From assembly GCA_004794785.1 (NCBI GenBank), contig SJOL01006406.1, positions 318,391 through 382,390 of the forward strand: 64,000 nucleotides of DNA, written 5' to 3'. This document shows, piece by piece, positions 1 through 12,300 of the stretch. The notes below the pieces were generated by a model. It searched no databases. It saw only the letters and a list, made by a program, of their open reading frames with translations, and was not told the origin of the DNA. The stretch comes from Opisthorchis felineus. Its lineage: Eukaryota; Platyhelminthes; Trematoda; Opisthorchiida; Opisthorchiidae. How positions within the stretch are numbered: position 1 is the first letter of the stretch; every line of letters begins with the position of its first letter. Position numbers and translations under genes: made by a program.

Positions 1-469
1 TCCTTTTTTAAAATGAACGCAGCATTATCTTTGAAGTGAATGGCGTGAATGTGCACTGCAGTTTTCTCCTCTAGCTTGGTAGTGTTAGGGCATTCTACCA
101 AGAATTATGAGAAGCGCAAAATTTGTTAATTTTTGATCGTTTACGCGCAAAGCTCTGGCTAGATGCGTACAGAGTGTACCAAACTTGTACAGGTCCGAGT
201 ATGTGCCGGAATATTGGTAACTCGCATGCGCTCATTGGTGGCTGAACTGGTGGCTGTTGATCTGTTCGCCGATTTTAGCGATTCACCTTCATCATCAGCA
301 CCAACTGCAAAAGCCGCGTACATACTGTACAGTAGTTATAGCTATCACAGTTTCCTTCGCTGATGATTTGGGGAATTGGGGTAGATTGCTACGCATTGGA
401 GGCGGTAGCTGATATAATTGATACGTAGATACGGGTATTAAGGTACTATTCATTGAGGATATCAGGAGG
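1..469. other. No gene recognised
   Basis: The stretch holds only short, non-coding-like frames. The 3' end of the minus-strand LINE that follows may continue into it at low similarity, because peptides with no clear motif run on to about position 295, but I cannot place the boundary. Confidence 0.5.
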
Positions 470-1830
470 GGAGCTATGCAATAAAGGCAACCGCTTGATT
501 TAGTGAGGCACATGGGCGCGCGACTGGAGCATGTCTTACAATGTCTGTAACCCTTGATGTGCCTGGTCTCGGGGACTGTATTCGGGCGGACGGCAATGAC
601 CATCGCAGCTGAGTTTGCTAGTGATGGCTCTCACACTTCACTGCCAACTCATTGTTTGACCTCTACTGGCTCGTTTCCACCCTTCACGTGGTTGTGCGAA
701 AATGACTCTTTGTGTAGGTGGCATACGGAGCACCACGTGGTTAAGAAAGCAACCTATGGTGTGCGATCAGTTCATCCATTGTGGACGAGTTATTTCCTCC
801 GAAAACCATTCGGTGTACTTTGGCATTACAGATCCGGTGTTTTCACCAACTTCCGAAGAAATCGATGGTCAAAAACTGGAAGCCTTTGACGTCCTCAGCG
901 CGTGGCGACCAGGTTTCTGATGCGTATAGTAATATGGTGCGCACCGCAATAGTGTAAGTGCGAACCCTAACGGAAACGCTGATGTCACACCTATGCCACA
1001 GGTGACGTAGGTTCACGAAAGCTGCTCTGACCTTCCCAATCCGGATGGGAATAGCATATTTGGCTAGACCATCGGGACTGACACAGGTCCCCACGTATAT
1101 AAATTTGTCTACTACCTCAATTATGTCATGCGCAAGCCTGAGGTTAGGGTTTGAGCCCACCCAGTCTTGCAGCAGTACATTACACTGGTAGGTATGAAGC
1201 TCATGACAAACTGTAATGCAGAGTTATTTCAATTATTTCATATTTTGACAATACGACGGCGTCAGACCCAAGAACAGATACACCGACTGCGCACTCCATA
1301 TCTGTGAGCGAATACCCCAAGAGGACTTCAACCCCACAGGAATTAGAGGCTGGTAGTGAGTCTACCATTATCATATCGATGATGAAGAGGAAAGGTGAAA
1401 GAAGGCAGCCTTGCCTAAAACCCCTTGATGTGGTGAACTCATATGAGAACTCCACCTAGACGTTCACCTGTCCGCCGGAGTTAGCGTGGAGCGCCCCGCC
1501 GATGGCTAAATAGTTATGGGCGTCTGCTTTGCTCCATAGACCCTAAAATCATGCATTTCGTTCCACATAATCAAAGGTAGATTTCATGTCAAGTAAGACC
1601 ACTGTTGTTGGTTGCCTGAAGCAGGATTCAGGATATGCCCAAGAATGAAAATATGAAAGATGCACTCTCTTGCAGGATGGAAACCAGCTTGGTTTTCACA
1701 GATCTCTCTCCCTGTGTTAAGTTAAGCTTCCACCGATAACTCCAGAGGGCACTTTCAGTGCCACAGATACCTGGCTGATACCATGGTGGTTTTCGCACAG
1801 CGTCCGCGTACCCTTTTTGAAAACGGTAAT
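470..1830 (-). mobile_element. Decayed non-LTR retrotransposon (LINE, RTE/CR1-like), reverse transcriptase and C-terminal part
   Basis: Read on the minus strand, pieces of one LINE polyprotein appear in the right order but in shifting frames. They are a CENQAGFHP segment (near 1680), GFRQGCLLSPFLF (about 1384-1419, the RT motif usually written GVRQGCPLSPFLF), the catalytic loop (about 1282-1293), LLQDWVGSNPNLRLA and KFIYVGTCVSPDGL (about 1065-1175), VNLRHLWHRCDI (near 1010), SETWSPRAED (near 890), an IAHHRL segment (near 770) and TDIVRHAPVA (near 520). Known LINEs of this type copy their RNA by target-primed reverse transcription. This copy is dead: the YADD catalytic box reads CAVG, and several stops and frameshifts interrupt it. 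The order and the LRHLW and YLG tail motifs match RTE/CR1-like elements common in trematodes. I cannot settle the clade by eye. The 5' part (endonuclease) is not visible above 1830. Confidence 0.85.
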
Positions 1831-4800
1831 AACTGTCGGTAAGTGAATAATATAATAACCAAGTAAATTATGGGGTGTATACGAACGAGGGAAAAGTTGA
1901 AGAAGATTTAGAACGAATAGTTAACGAATGAATTGTAACAGTCTCATGGCTACCTAAGACTCTAACTAAACGATAGACTACAATATGTGTGTAAGTAGTG
2001 CATGACTCGGAAACACCTTGAATCGTGAATGCATACAAGATTTTCTAAATGATTTTCAAAAGGCCATCGTCTATACAATTGTTATGAACATGGGATAAAA
2101 CGCTCTTATTAGCCCACTAATCAGTTAAAATACCTGCAAGATATAAAATCAACTAGGATGTGTTTTATAAGCTCAATTGCTTTTCCTTCCGCAACAGCCC
2201 ATACAACCGAAAAAAAGCAGAATGTAATACTTTGCTTTTAGTCCGGGAAGAAATAATGGATAGCATCGTGGCCAACGAGGAATGGAACAACCAGATAAAT
2301 TTTAAAATAGTATTTTGCGGGCCTGAGAAGTTCATCAGTCACAGATAAGTGAAAAGCCCGCAAATTTGAGGAGTACAGATCTGACACGAATAGTCCGATT
2401 TATGTTAGGGCACATCGCTGCGCCTATTTGTTTGGTCTGATAATCGCCAAATGTAGTTTTTCGTCAAATTTTCAGCCCTAATATTTTCTTTCGAAGAAGA
2501 CTGCCCAACGAAACGTCACCTGCCAATAAGACGCGTTGGTAGACTTAAAGTGAGGAACTCTTTGGATGACCATTAGCTGTTTACTACTATACATACTTGT
2601 TTTTAACCATGTAATATTTACTTTGTCTGGTGAATGGAAGATAACTAGTGTCTCTAAACATCCTATCATTTGAAATTGCCATAAAAATGCACAGTGTTGT
2701 GGCTATGCTTAACACTGATTACCAGCTTGCAGATTGAGCGAATCAAACCATGGTCAATTTGATTAATCAGACTTACAGTTTGCAGCAAGTTGAGTGCACT
2801 TAATTAGACGTGGTCGGATTCCAGTAAAGAATACAATAAATTAGTTTGAGCAAGACAGATAGCCCCACTTGAGCTGTCTACTTATGCATGATGTACTTAA
2901 AATGGACCGATTTGGCCGGCAATTTAATGACAACGGATAAACGAAATAGAATTTGGAAACATAACTGAAGTGGGAACTTAACTTGGGGGCTGTCCAGTGA
3001 AATCTCCAGTGTATCAACTTTAAAAGCGGAACGGAAAACAAATGATTTGTAGTGGTAGATTATCTGCACTTTTTTGGTACAATTTCGTAATAGATCTCTG
3101 GCCATCTATAAAGTCATGACACACAACATATTCAATTCATTAAACTTCAATGAGTGGATAAAACAAAGCTGTAGCCATTTCATTTGACGTTCCGCATGTG
3201 GGACAATTTTCCAGGGGTGAACTTTATGAGGCGAGAAATGGTGTTTCGCAGCGTAATAACCAGTTAGCTTGATACATTTCTGGCACCATTTGAACTAAAG
3301 TATTATTATCACACTAATTTATTATGTTTAGCCGCAATTTTCATTAACTAAAATGCATTTCTGTAATCTCAAAACTTAGCAGAAAATAAGATAAACTCTT
3401 CCTCCCAGTCGTGTTATTTAAGATGCGCTTGTAAATAGTTTATTGATTGCTTCGGCGGTCTTTCATAGAGGTGATCGCCCCAAAATCAGTGGAATTTTTT
3501 TGGATGCAAGTTTGCAGCTTTGTGTAGTTGAGGCTGAGTCCATTCTGGGTTGTTTAGCCATATTAGCCTAGTGATGGCTTGAGTTGGGCCGCAGAATGTG
3601 CTTCACATCTTTATAAAGTAGAGCAGGCAGCGATTAAAGCGCGCCGTTTGAGCTTATGTCTGAAGATAGTTTCTGCTGAAATCACACCTAGCAATCATCC
3701 AGCAAGGGACACAAGTTCCATGGGATTCAGAGCAACTGCAAACCACCAATGTGGTGGTTGTGATCTGCAGATCCTGTCATGTGAAACCGAAACACAGTGG
3801 AGTTTACCCTTTTTATAACTTTGCGTCCTCCCTTTAGTAAAATCACGCCTTGAGGATCCAAATAGTTACCCACACATGAAGTGGCACATAAATTCAACAG
3901 AGATTGAAGATCCTGAGGGACATGTTTGTTGGCAGTGTCTTGCTCAGTACTACTGGGGTTAGCAAAATTTAGTCTTTACCACCATCTTTTGGATGCTCAT
4001 TGGCAGCTTTGTGAAACACACTGAGCTCACAAGGTGGTCGTTGTACGGCGCACATTAGAATTTTGTTGCAAAACGTACTGTTGCCTTAGCAGTACCTGAA
4101 GAACTGGTTTAATAACCGGATACCAGCTTCTAAGCAGCATATAGCGAGCTCTGGCTTGTTGGTCTGTTTTCCGGTGTTTCTTGTCCGCAGGATAGCCAAG
4201 TACTATATGCAAATCAGTGCGCACAGGTCATGGAGACTTTTTTCCCGATTTTGGTGGCGTCTTTGCTTTCCTGAAATAGTAAAACGAATTAGGCATTTCC
4301 AAGCTAAGTGGTGCAGTGATTGATACCCGTACCACATACCGTTCTCGGTGGTCCCACTTTATTAATTCGTCCCTCTACGGATTAGTTTAGTGAACAATGA
4401 ACTTCTCATTTTTTACACATAATATTTGCTGTCTAGACCATAAGTCAGTCTGCTAATTCATCGACTAATGGATCTGACTATCGAAAGACGTTTGGGTAAT
4501 TTTTCGCATAAGAGGATTATATAGCCTTCCTGGTTATCACGATTTTTAATTGACCGGAAAAAATATTTTCTGATGTGTCACATCTTGACAGGTTTCTTCT
4601 TGATTCTCATTTTCTCCAATCCGTCCGTGTGCCACCTTGCTTGTGCACGTGCTTCCACATACTTTTTCAACAGCAAAAATACCGACCTGACTTGCAATTT
4701 TGGTGCATACAATACGGTGCAGTAAACTTCCAAATCAACAGTACTTTCACAACGAATGAATGCCGGATGTTTGGCAGAAGTTTGAGAAGTTGATCCCAGG

Positions 4801-5490
4801 ATGTTTACAATAGTCAGTCAACCGGATGAGCATTGGCTGAAAAGACATGTGACAACTCATCGTAGAGCAACCTGACGAAAGCTCTCCGAGTACATCTCCA
4901 TATGCTATAAAATATCACCCCAACCAGTTTCGTATATGATAATCCGCACGTAAGAAAAACACTTAGATGTTTCGAATACTGGTTTAGTCTTCGTGCTTTA
5001 CATTTCTAAGAGGAAGAAATCTTTAAAATAAAAATTGAAGCTCATTCTTACGCCAATTTTTATGCGGACAAGTGTTCTGTCTATAACCAAACCCCGCCTT
5101 CCACACAAAAAGCGACTGGTCAGTTCCTCATTTTACAATGCCCAAAGGAATGGTATCAGAGCGCACCTAGCTCATACACCAAGCTGTCTTGTCATTATAA
5201 GGACCGGATGCGAAAATCACTTGCCATCAAATACCGTTAAGTTTGTACTCGACTTGTAAGCCAATCTTGAATGGCTGAAAATACTACTGAATGTTGAATT
5301 AGTCAGTAAATCGACCAGTTAGTGAATTAAAAGTAAACTGAAGACTTCCATTTGTTCATGGGTAAAAATGAGCCACGCAGTGCAACATAAACCTCACCGA
5401 TAGCTTGCGATAACGGTGGTTCTCGTAATCAGATACACGCAAATAACTTATCTTCGGTGGACTTGTAAACTAACGTTTTTTCAGTACGTA
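1831..5490. other. No gene recognised (3.7 kb)
   Basis: AT-rich sequence with frames of at most 79 codons (3579-3818, plus), none with a recognisable domain, codon bias or convincing splice sites. Intergenic or intronic DNA. Confidence 0.6.
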
Positions 5491-5491
5491 C

Positions 5492-5535
5492 ATTCTCTCG
5501 AGGATCTCGGGGCTGCCATAGACTGCCACTTGCAC
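5492..5535 (-). other. Candidate small exon, weak
   Basis: On the minus strand a pyrimidine-rich run ending in TTTTTCAG is followed by 44 bases that are clearly richer in G and C than their surroundings, and then by GTACGT, a possible 5' splice site. Read in one frame the block gives VQVAVYGSPEILERM. If the donor is ignored, that frame runs a few codons further to a TAG. I do not recognise the peptide. It could be one exon of a gene lying mostly outside what can be seen, or chance. Confidence 0.2.
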
Positions 5536-5539
5536 CTGA

Positions 5540-7770
5540 AAAACCGAAATCAGAAAAAGTCTTGTACCGCGGTTTACGAGTCTTGAACGTCTTAGAGAGT
5601 AATTTACTGCAACTTAACAGGCATAATTTCGACAAATCCCAAATAATGATAAAACCAACGAGCAGCAAAAATCAGAAATAGATGAGGCATCCCTCACAAG
5701 TAAATTGAAGGCGATAATTCGAATGGAAGCATTTTTGAGAACCGTTTAAAATAGTATTGAATACGTATTCTCCTGTAATGTCAAAATGTGGGTGTGTTGA
5801 GACATAATCCTATTTATCACATGAATGGGAAGAGCCACGCCCAAGAAATGAGGCCTTTAATGTTAAGGTTTGTTTCCAAATTATAAGTATGTCAAACTGT
5901 GGGGCACAAGGATTTCGGAGGTAAGGAAAACATGCGATAGATCAATTTAAATGGTGTGGGTAAGTTGAAATAAAAGAAAGCACTGGTGCGCTGTATTCAA
6001 AATCGGCCATCTTGTATCCATGAGCAAAAAATATGTGTTAATTTAACTTGTGAAAACTAATGTGTCCACGAAAAGGACTGTGGGAATACTGATTGCGCCT
6101 GAACGATGACCGATCCCTTTCTAATCGGCTAAGAAACCATTATCTATGAGGAGAGATGTCTTTCATGCTTGGATACTTTCTACTAATTTTGTAGGAGTTC
6201 TCCTTTAATTTCTCAAAAATCGGTGGCGTCGGACGGCGCATAGTCCTTCTGAAAGATGCATCGAATATTAGTGCTTTCAAGAATAGATGGTTGCATTTTT
6301 GTCGTTAACATAAAGCATACGAGTCTGGCTAATCCATTGTTTGGATAAACATTATTCAGCTGTTTCGAAAAGTTTAACCATATTTGAGCTGTACGGTCGC
6401 ATAGTGCGATTTGCAAAACCGGATGGTGTTCACAGGGTTAGGGCTTACTTCTCCTCGCCTAGTGGTGGCTTGTGTTTTTCCTATCGATACTTTGGGCAAT
6501 AAGTCGCAGGACTGTCTCAGATTTAGTGGGTCAGACGCTTTAATAGTCGACAGAGACTACCAAATCATCTGTCAACCGCAGTAGTCAGAAAGATGGTGAC
6601 GTAATCCTTTTGACATCTTCAAATTAACAAATTACAGATAGGTATTACTATTATTATACTGCTGTGAATAACCAGCAGGCCTTTGCTCGTCGAGAAACCA
6701 GCATCCTGCTTAAGCTTTAATGTACAGTATCAAGTAAGATCACACAGTACTCCGCCTAAAATGTTCCGTGTTTCTAGATTCACTGTAGATTTACGAATTG
6801 TGAACCATGAATCGTGCTGCGTCCTCCATAAGAGCCTTCAGTTACATTATAGCCATAACGCCGCCTTGAAAGAACGCACCCAATACTCATGTTCTGGTCA
6901 CACTAGGGATGTTGCTGAATTCGAAAATGACTATCACACCTGGATGAGCACAACTGATTTTTACAATCCACACCTATCTGTTGGATTATCGGTGCACAAC
7001 GACATGTATATCGCATCCCGGTGGGTTCTGCTGATTGATTAAATTATTGGAAACAGCCCCACTGCTTACTCTTGTTCCTGTATGCTTCAACTCGCGACCT
7101 TATATGGACGAAATATTACCTAAAATTACCAGAGCTGCATGCTTTCTGGTTTACACGTCTTCTGTGAACATTTTTAGTTTTGATTTAAATCATTTGCAGT
7201 CCGCTGCAATTTGTCAATTAGCAATTAGCTTGGCTTGTTTACCGAAGAAATCTGCCACGAGAGTGAGCATCTATGTTGAAATGGTTAGTTCCTTTGTGGT
7301 TTTTGTCAGAACAAGTAACGTCCAGTTAAAATGAAGTTCAGTTTAGACCACATAACACGTAAAATTTGGTCGCTGAACCTGAGAAACAAAAGTCCCTTCT
7401 GCAAATACCCAAAGTGTCTTTTTTGCTTGTTAACCCATATGACCAGTACACGAGATTTATGGTTGTGCCAAGTAAACTTCTAGTCAATTAACACAAAGCG
7501 CGCTTCGTTCGCTGCATTTCATCTCACCCTCTCTAATAGGGTATCTAGAATCACTAAATAGCGTGAAAATTTTGAGCGCTTCCCTACAGTCTTCGATAAA
7601 AAACTTGAAAGTTCGACCCAAGGTGTGAAAATTATCACTTAATTGTCTCTAAAAATTTAGATGAAACGGATAGTAGGAAAATGAGGTAACCAGCATGACA
7701 GTAGGTTACATTCAACATGATGTTTAGCTCTAAAGTTAAAGCACAGGAATATCCCGCAAATGCACACTCC
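5540..7770. other. No gene recognised (2.2 kb)
   Basis: The longest frame is 119 codons at 6683-7042 (plus). It lacks an ATG start at its edge, has no domain I know, and its composition matches the flanks. Nothing else seen. Confidence 0.55.
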
Positions 7771-8043
7771 CTAGGGTGCCGGCCCCACATCACAACAAAA
7801 CAAATCATCTGGGGTCGAGCGAACTACTGGCACTTCGTTGCCATGATTGTACATGGTTGCGAAGTAGACAGTTTCATAAGTTTCGGGGCCTAAAATCCGT
7901 AGAAATATTCCTCTCAGGTACCATTTTTCGGATAAACGTGAGCTTACCAAAAGGTGCTTTCCCAGTGTCCACAACGTTCCAGGTTGGGCGGGTACCATCA
8001 CGTTTCCCCTGGACCAAAAGCCATCGGCTGGATAACACTTCAA
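7771..8043 (-). mobile_element. Possible LTR-retrotransposon (Gypsy-like) integrase C-terminal remnant
   Basis: This 90-codon minus-strand frame lies in a patch with higher GC than its flanks. It contains SEKWYLRGIFLRILGPETYE followed some 20 residues later by VPVVRSTPDD. The spacing resembles the integrase C-terminal module of Gypsy-type elements, where a W-x-G-x-I segment, a LGPxxYEV segment and an RHxxQLR segment follow one another. The match is short, the usual histidine pair is not visible, and no protease, RT or LTR is seen nearby. The assignment is tentative; the frame may be non-coding. Confidence 0.25.
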
Positions 8044-9253
8044 TCTTTCAGCCAGTTTTCGTGGTAAAACCTATGCAAGTGGCTCTCAGACTGCCCTCAC
8101 ATACTCGTTAAAAATCTATTATGCTTAGGATAGTTATTGCAGCATGGCAAGTACTTAGATTAGGCCAACAGCAAAAACATCAGAGTAGACTTATTTCGTC
8201 TTCGGCTAGCGGCTTACTTTCAAAAATACCACCATACTAAGTACATGTCATCGCTTGTTGGCTCCCGCTGAATTGTCGAGGCTGTTTGAAAATTATTGAT
8301 CAGTCACGAAAAACTTTAGTATTTCATCCTTGCTGTCCCCCAACCAAGATAAAATATCACAACGGCACTCACTCAGACGATCAGACAAATTCTTTTGTGA
8401 TATACTTTAGGTGGTGTGCGACAGAAAAAGAGAAGGGCACAACTAACTCGTTCTGTGTACAGCATCGTTTTATCACAATGTTTCCAAGAAGAGATGTATG
8501 AATAGGAATTTCAGAAACGTATCAGCAACATAAATTGTTGTGCAAGATGCTTTTATCCTAAGTAGCTACTTCGTGGAAGAGACGAATGGGTGGAAACTGT
8601 TCATTCAGAGGAGGAGAGTCTTACTGCAAACAAGCAGACACGGTTCTGGGTGGGTTGTATCGCGAGTAAGGCGCAAGGCTGTTCGACGGTATCCCATGCT
8701 CCGACGATCGATTTCAAGTCATTTACAGTGTAAAGCCGTTTGCTGTTAGAGAAATGTGCGAAAACTGCTCCAAAATAATTTACTTTATGTGAATTACGGG
8801 TGTTTCTATTGTTATACGCAGCAATTTTGTTGACCGGCTATCGGACCTTAGGAAAGCCTAAACCGTGAATTAGAGTCCCACTCGGTTCGGTCAACGAGTA
8901 GCATCCATGATTTTATTGTTTTAAGTTCTTAGCTAATAAGCCTAATGTATGGGTTCATTTGACTCTAAGAAAATCCAGAAAAGAGTCAATAATGCACGGA
9001 TTTAACGAGATCTCGAACAGACCTTTCGTTAGTGCGGAAAAAGAATTAAGTGGGTCAATGTATAAAACACTTAGGAGATTTTTAAGTCGACCTGTCGTAC
9101 TCGTAAGGTAGTGTAAAGTTGAAAGGTGATATGGAGGCAGATAATAGTTTAGGCAAAAAATTACTCCTTGTAAATTATAAGCGTGTTTTTTTTTGTTTTA
9201 GTTTGGCGCAAATGAATTTGCTAGTACCGGTAAGTAACAAGCTGTTGTTAGCA
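8044..9253. other. No gene recognised (1.2 kb)
   Basis: Frames of at most 71 codons; a short poly-T run near 9187. Nothing else seen. Confidence 0.55.
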
Positions 9254-9359
9254 CAGGCTTTTTCATCTGGTGGTTGAGTTGATCGATGGGTTTGGTAATT
9301 TTGTTGCAAACGTTTCGCCGCCAAGTAAGCTGAAATTCAACCACCAGGTGAACAGCCTG
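9254..9359. repeat. Imperfect inverted repeat (about 24-bp arms)
   Basis: The left arm (9254-9277) reads CAGGCTT...CTGGTGGTTGAG. The reverse complement of the right arm (9336-9359) reads CAGGCTG...CTGGTGGTTGAA. About 19 to 20 positions pair, across a loop of about 58 bases. It could be the fold of a foldback or MITE-type element, or a structural part of a larger dispersed repeat. Confidence 0.6.
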
Positions 9360-12300
9360 ATCTGCCACTAATTATAGCGGTTCGTCAAGAAATAACCAAC
9401 TGACCATCACTTTGTGCTTACTAGAAAACTACGATTGTTACAGAAAGTGTTTATTCTCACTCACTTGTTATGGACACAGCATACAGAACGAATAACAAAA
9501 TCATTTTTGGATAAGTTTGTTTCGGAAGACCTCTAGTCCCTCAGGGTACGCCTTACAAGATCCCACAGAAATATACAGATTACGTTCTAAAACGAGCTAC
9601 TAATCACAAGCACGTTTATTCCAAATTCAATTATCACTGGTTTTCACGCCTAATTCAATAGCACCTCAAGGAAGGCAAACCAAAGGAATGTGATGTAATT
9701 TTGGACATTATTAAATACAAGACGATTTACTGCAGTCTAACTGACCTTTTCTACAAAATGCCAATTCTGTATTGTGTTCCACCATGAACTGTGAGCGCGT
9801 TCCAATGCAAACTACATCAACATACCACCCAATTTCGTTCATACAATGATTTCGAAACCAGTGCTAGCCGAAGTATCAGTTTGAATAATAAAGGTCACGC
9901 CGATATCCACCGGAAATTACCCCGATACCATGTGTTATATTCAAATGTCCAGATGCCTCTGAAAATTGTACTACCCACTCCCTAACTAAATGTCCTCGCG
10001 GCAGTTGCGCAATTTTTTTGAATTTAAAAAGCGCGTTTATTGGAAAAACTCAATTTCTGACATCTTCACGTCCTGAGCCGCAACTTTTTCATATTTCAGC
10101 AATACATGTGCTTTGCTATGATGACCTTTATGCTGGTAGTTAGTAAGCTTATTAATAAAATAGTTAGTAGTTGATATCTATTTCAAAAATAAGGTGGACA
10201 CTAACCGGAGCGTCGGAACATCCGAATCGTGTTACGGTTTTTCACCTTTAGCAGTTTTACCCGAAAGGTGGTTAAAACTCAATATAGCCTCCACTGTTCT
10301 TCAGTTGGATTTTGTAACAGCCTACACAGCAAACAAACGGTGTTAATGTTCTTGCTTTGATGCATCTATTCAAGTTGATCCTGCAAATGCGACTCTGCTG
10401 TCTCCCGGTCGGAATACAAGCATATTTTTAGCATGATGTCTTCAACCGTGACATCTTAGTAATACCACTTTTTAGCGCGTCAATGTCAACCACTGCCGCA
10501 ATCACTTTCTGCCAGACAAAGGTAATCCAAAACTACTTTTCTTCACAATACTGATTAGACTTGATCCACTCCTTCATGCAGCTGCTAAATGCTCATCTTT
10601 GGCTCACTAAGTTACAGAGATTTTGCAGATAAGGTCATGTTCAGTTATTTTGTTGGCCCAAAATGTTGTGGCAACAGTGTTCACTGAGTGCTGTTTAGCT
10701 ATCGGTGGTCATCCTACATCCGATTTTCCTCACTAAACTTTATTACTAACTTCTACCATCAGAACTTTTCTCCCAACCAAAATGACATTGAGAAATGCCT
10801 TGCAATGATTACAGAATAAGTAATTAAATGGCTTTTAAATGTTCGGTAGACTCCAACCGACGTTTCTCAGTTTATGCAAACAAAAAATATTTTATGTTAA
10901 TCACAATTGTGATTACAATTATGTTTCCTCTTTCCTCCTCCATTAATAACTTGAGTATGTATCGCCTGCTTCGGACAACTTGGAACCAGAAATTCGTTCC
11001 CTAATACGCTTTTGTGTGCAGCAGAGTTCGAGGCGTATAAAAGTTTACCTTCGAAAAAAGCCTCGAAGTCACCATCTTTTTTCGAACACAATTCAATGTT
11101 TAAAAAGATTGCAAAATCTACATTCAGTTTGTAGAGGGTCTAGACTCGAACTGTGAGCAAGCGTATTGTGCTTGATTTTTGCTCGACCTTATTCGCATGT
11201 TTACTTTTTGAAGCGGGACGAATCTGACGGTTCTTAGTTTGCATCCTTTGAACTGAATTCGTTTCACCAATTGTGTATTGTAAACGTCTGATTTTTGTGC
11301 CCATAGCTTTCAATAATACTCATTTGGCTTTGTATATTTTATTAGATTTTGTTTTACTTATGTTCAGTGTTTAATTTATCCGCGCCTAAATTAACCAGGA
11401 GGACAGCGACTATCACAGAAAATTATTGCACTCAAAATCCCTTTTATAACTGTTTTCTTTGGAACAGGGTACCTCTTACAAAGGTTAGATACCCTTCCCT
11501 GGTAGACTTTTCTTCCCGTAAGGCAAATCTATCTATGCTGAAAAGTCTAGAAGCCAAAACTCTCTGGAGTTTTGTGAGATGCACACTGCTGATGATTTCC
11601 AATAAGGAAGATACAGCTGCTTATTGCTTCTCGGCTTTTCAACGTATAGTTATTTCACTTACAGGACAAAACCTCCACCAGAACTCCCATATCTCCTCAT
11701 ACTACCAATATTCCTTTCTTTATAGAGGGTAGCTCATCCAAAATCGAAAAGTTAGTTAAACGCCACAGCAGGATACGTAAATTCACATTCTCCGTTTTTC
11801 CTAGCGTTCTTCGAAAATACGTTGCAATAACTATCGAGGATCTATCTTTAGATAGTTACTTTGTGAGCAATCAGGAAAGGCTGAGATTTAGGGGCAAGGT
11901 AGTTAGTTGCAACACACAGATAATAGACGTAAAAACAGACTTAACTTTTCTTAGGTAACCGGCACTAGCGTTCGAGTTGAGTAAGGTGGATGTATTCATT
12001 GTTTACTACGACACAAAACCGTCGCACTGATTCTGAAGGATGAAGAACATACAGTGGGTGAAATCCATCTGGACAGATTGCGAAAAAATTAGAAAAGTGG
12101 GAAGTTACTATTAGTTACTACTCATAAGCAGGTGAGATGACTACAATGATGGTAACAAGGATATAAAAGCAGTGCGAGTGGGTTGAGGTTCTCTGAGTTT
12201 AAAAGTCATTGTTTTCGGACGCTTTATGGCATTTTTTAAATAAGCCCAAAATGTCGTTTATTTTGCTGATACACTGACACAGCAAAACTCTGTCCCATAA

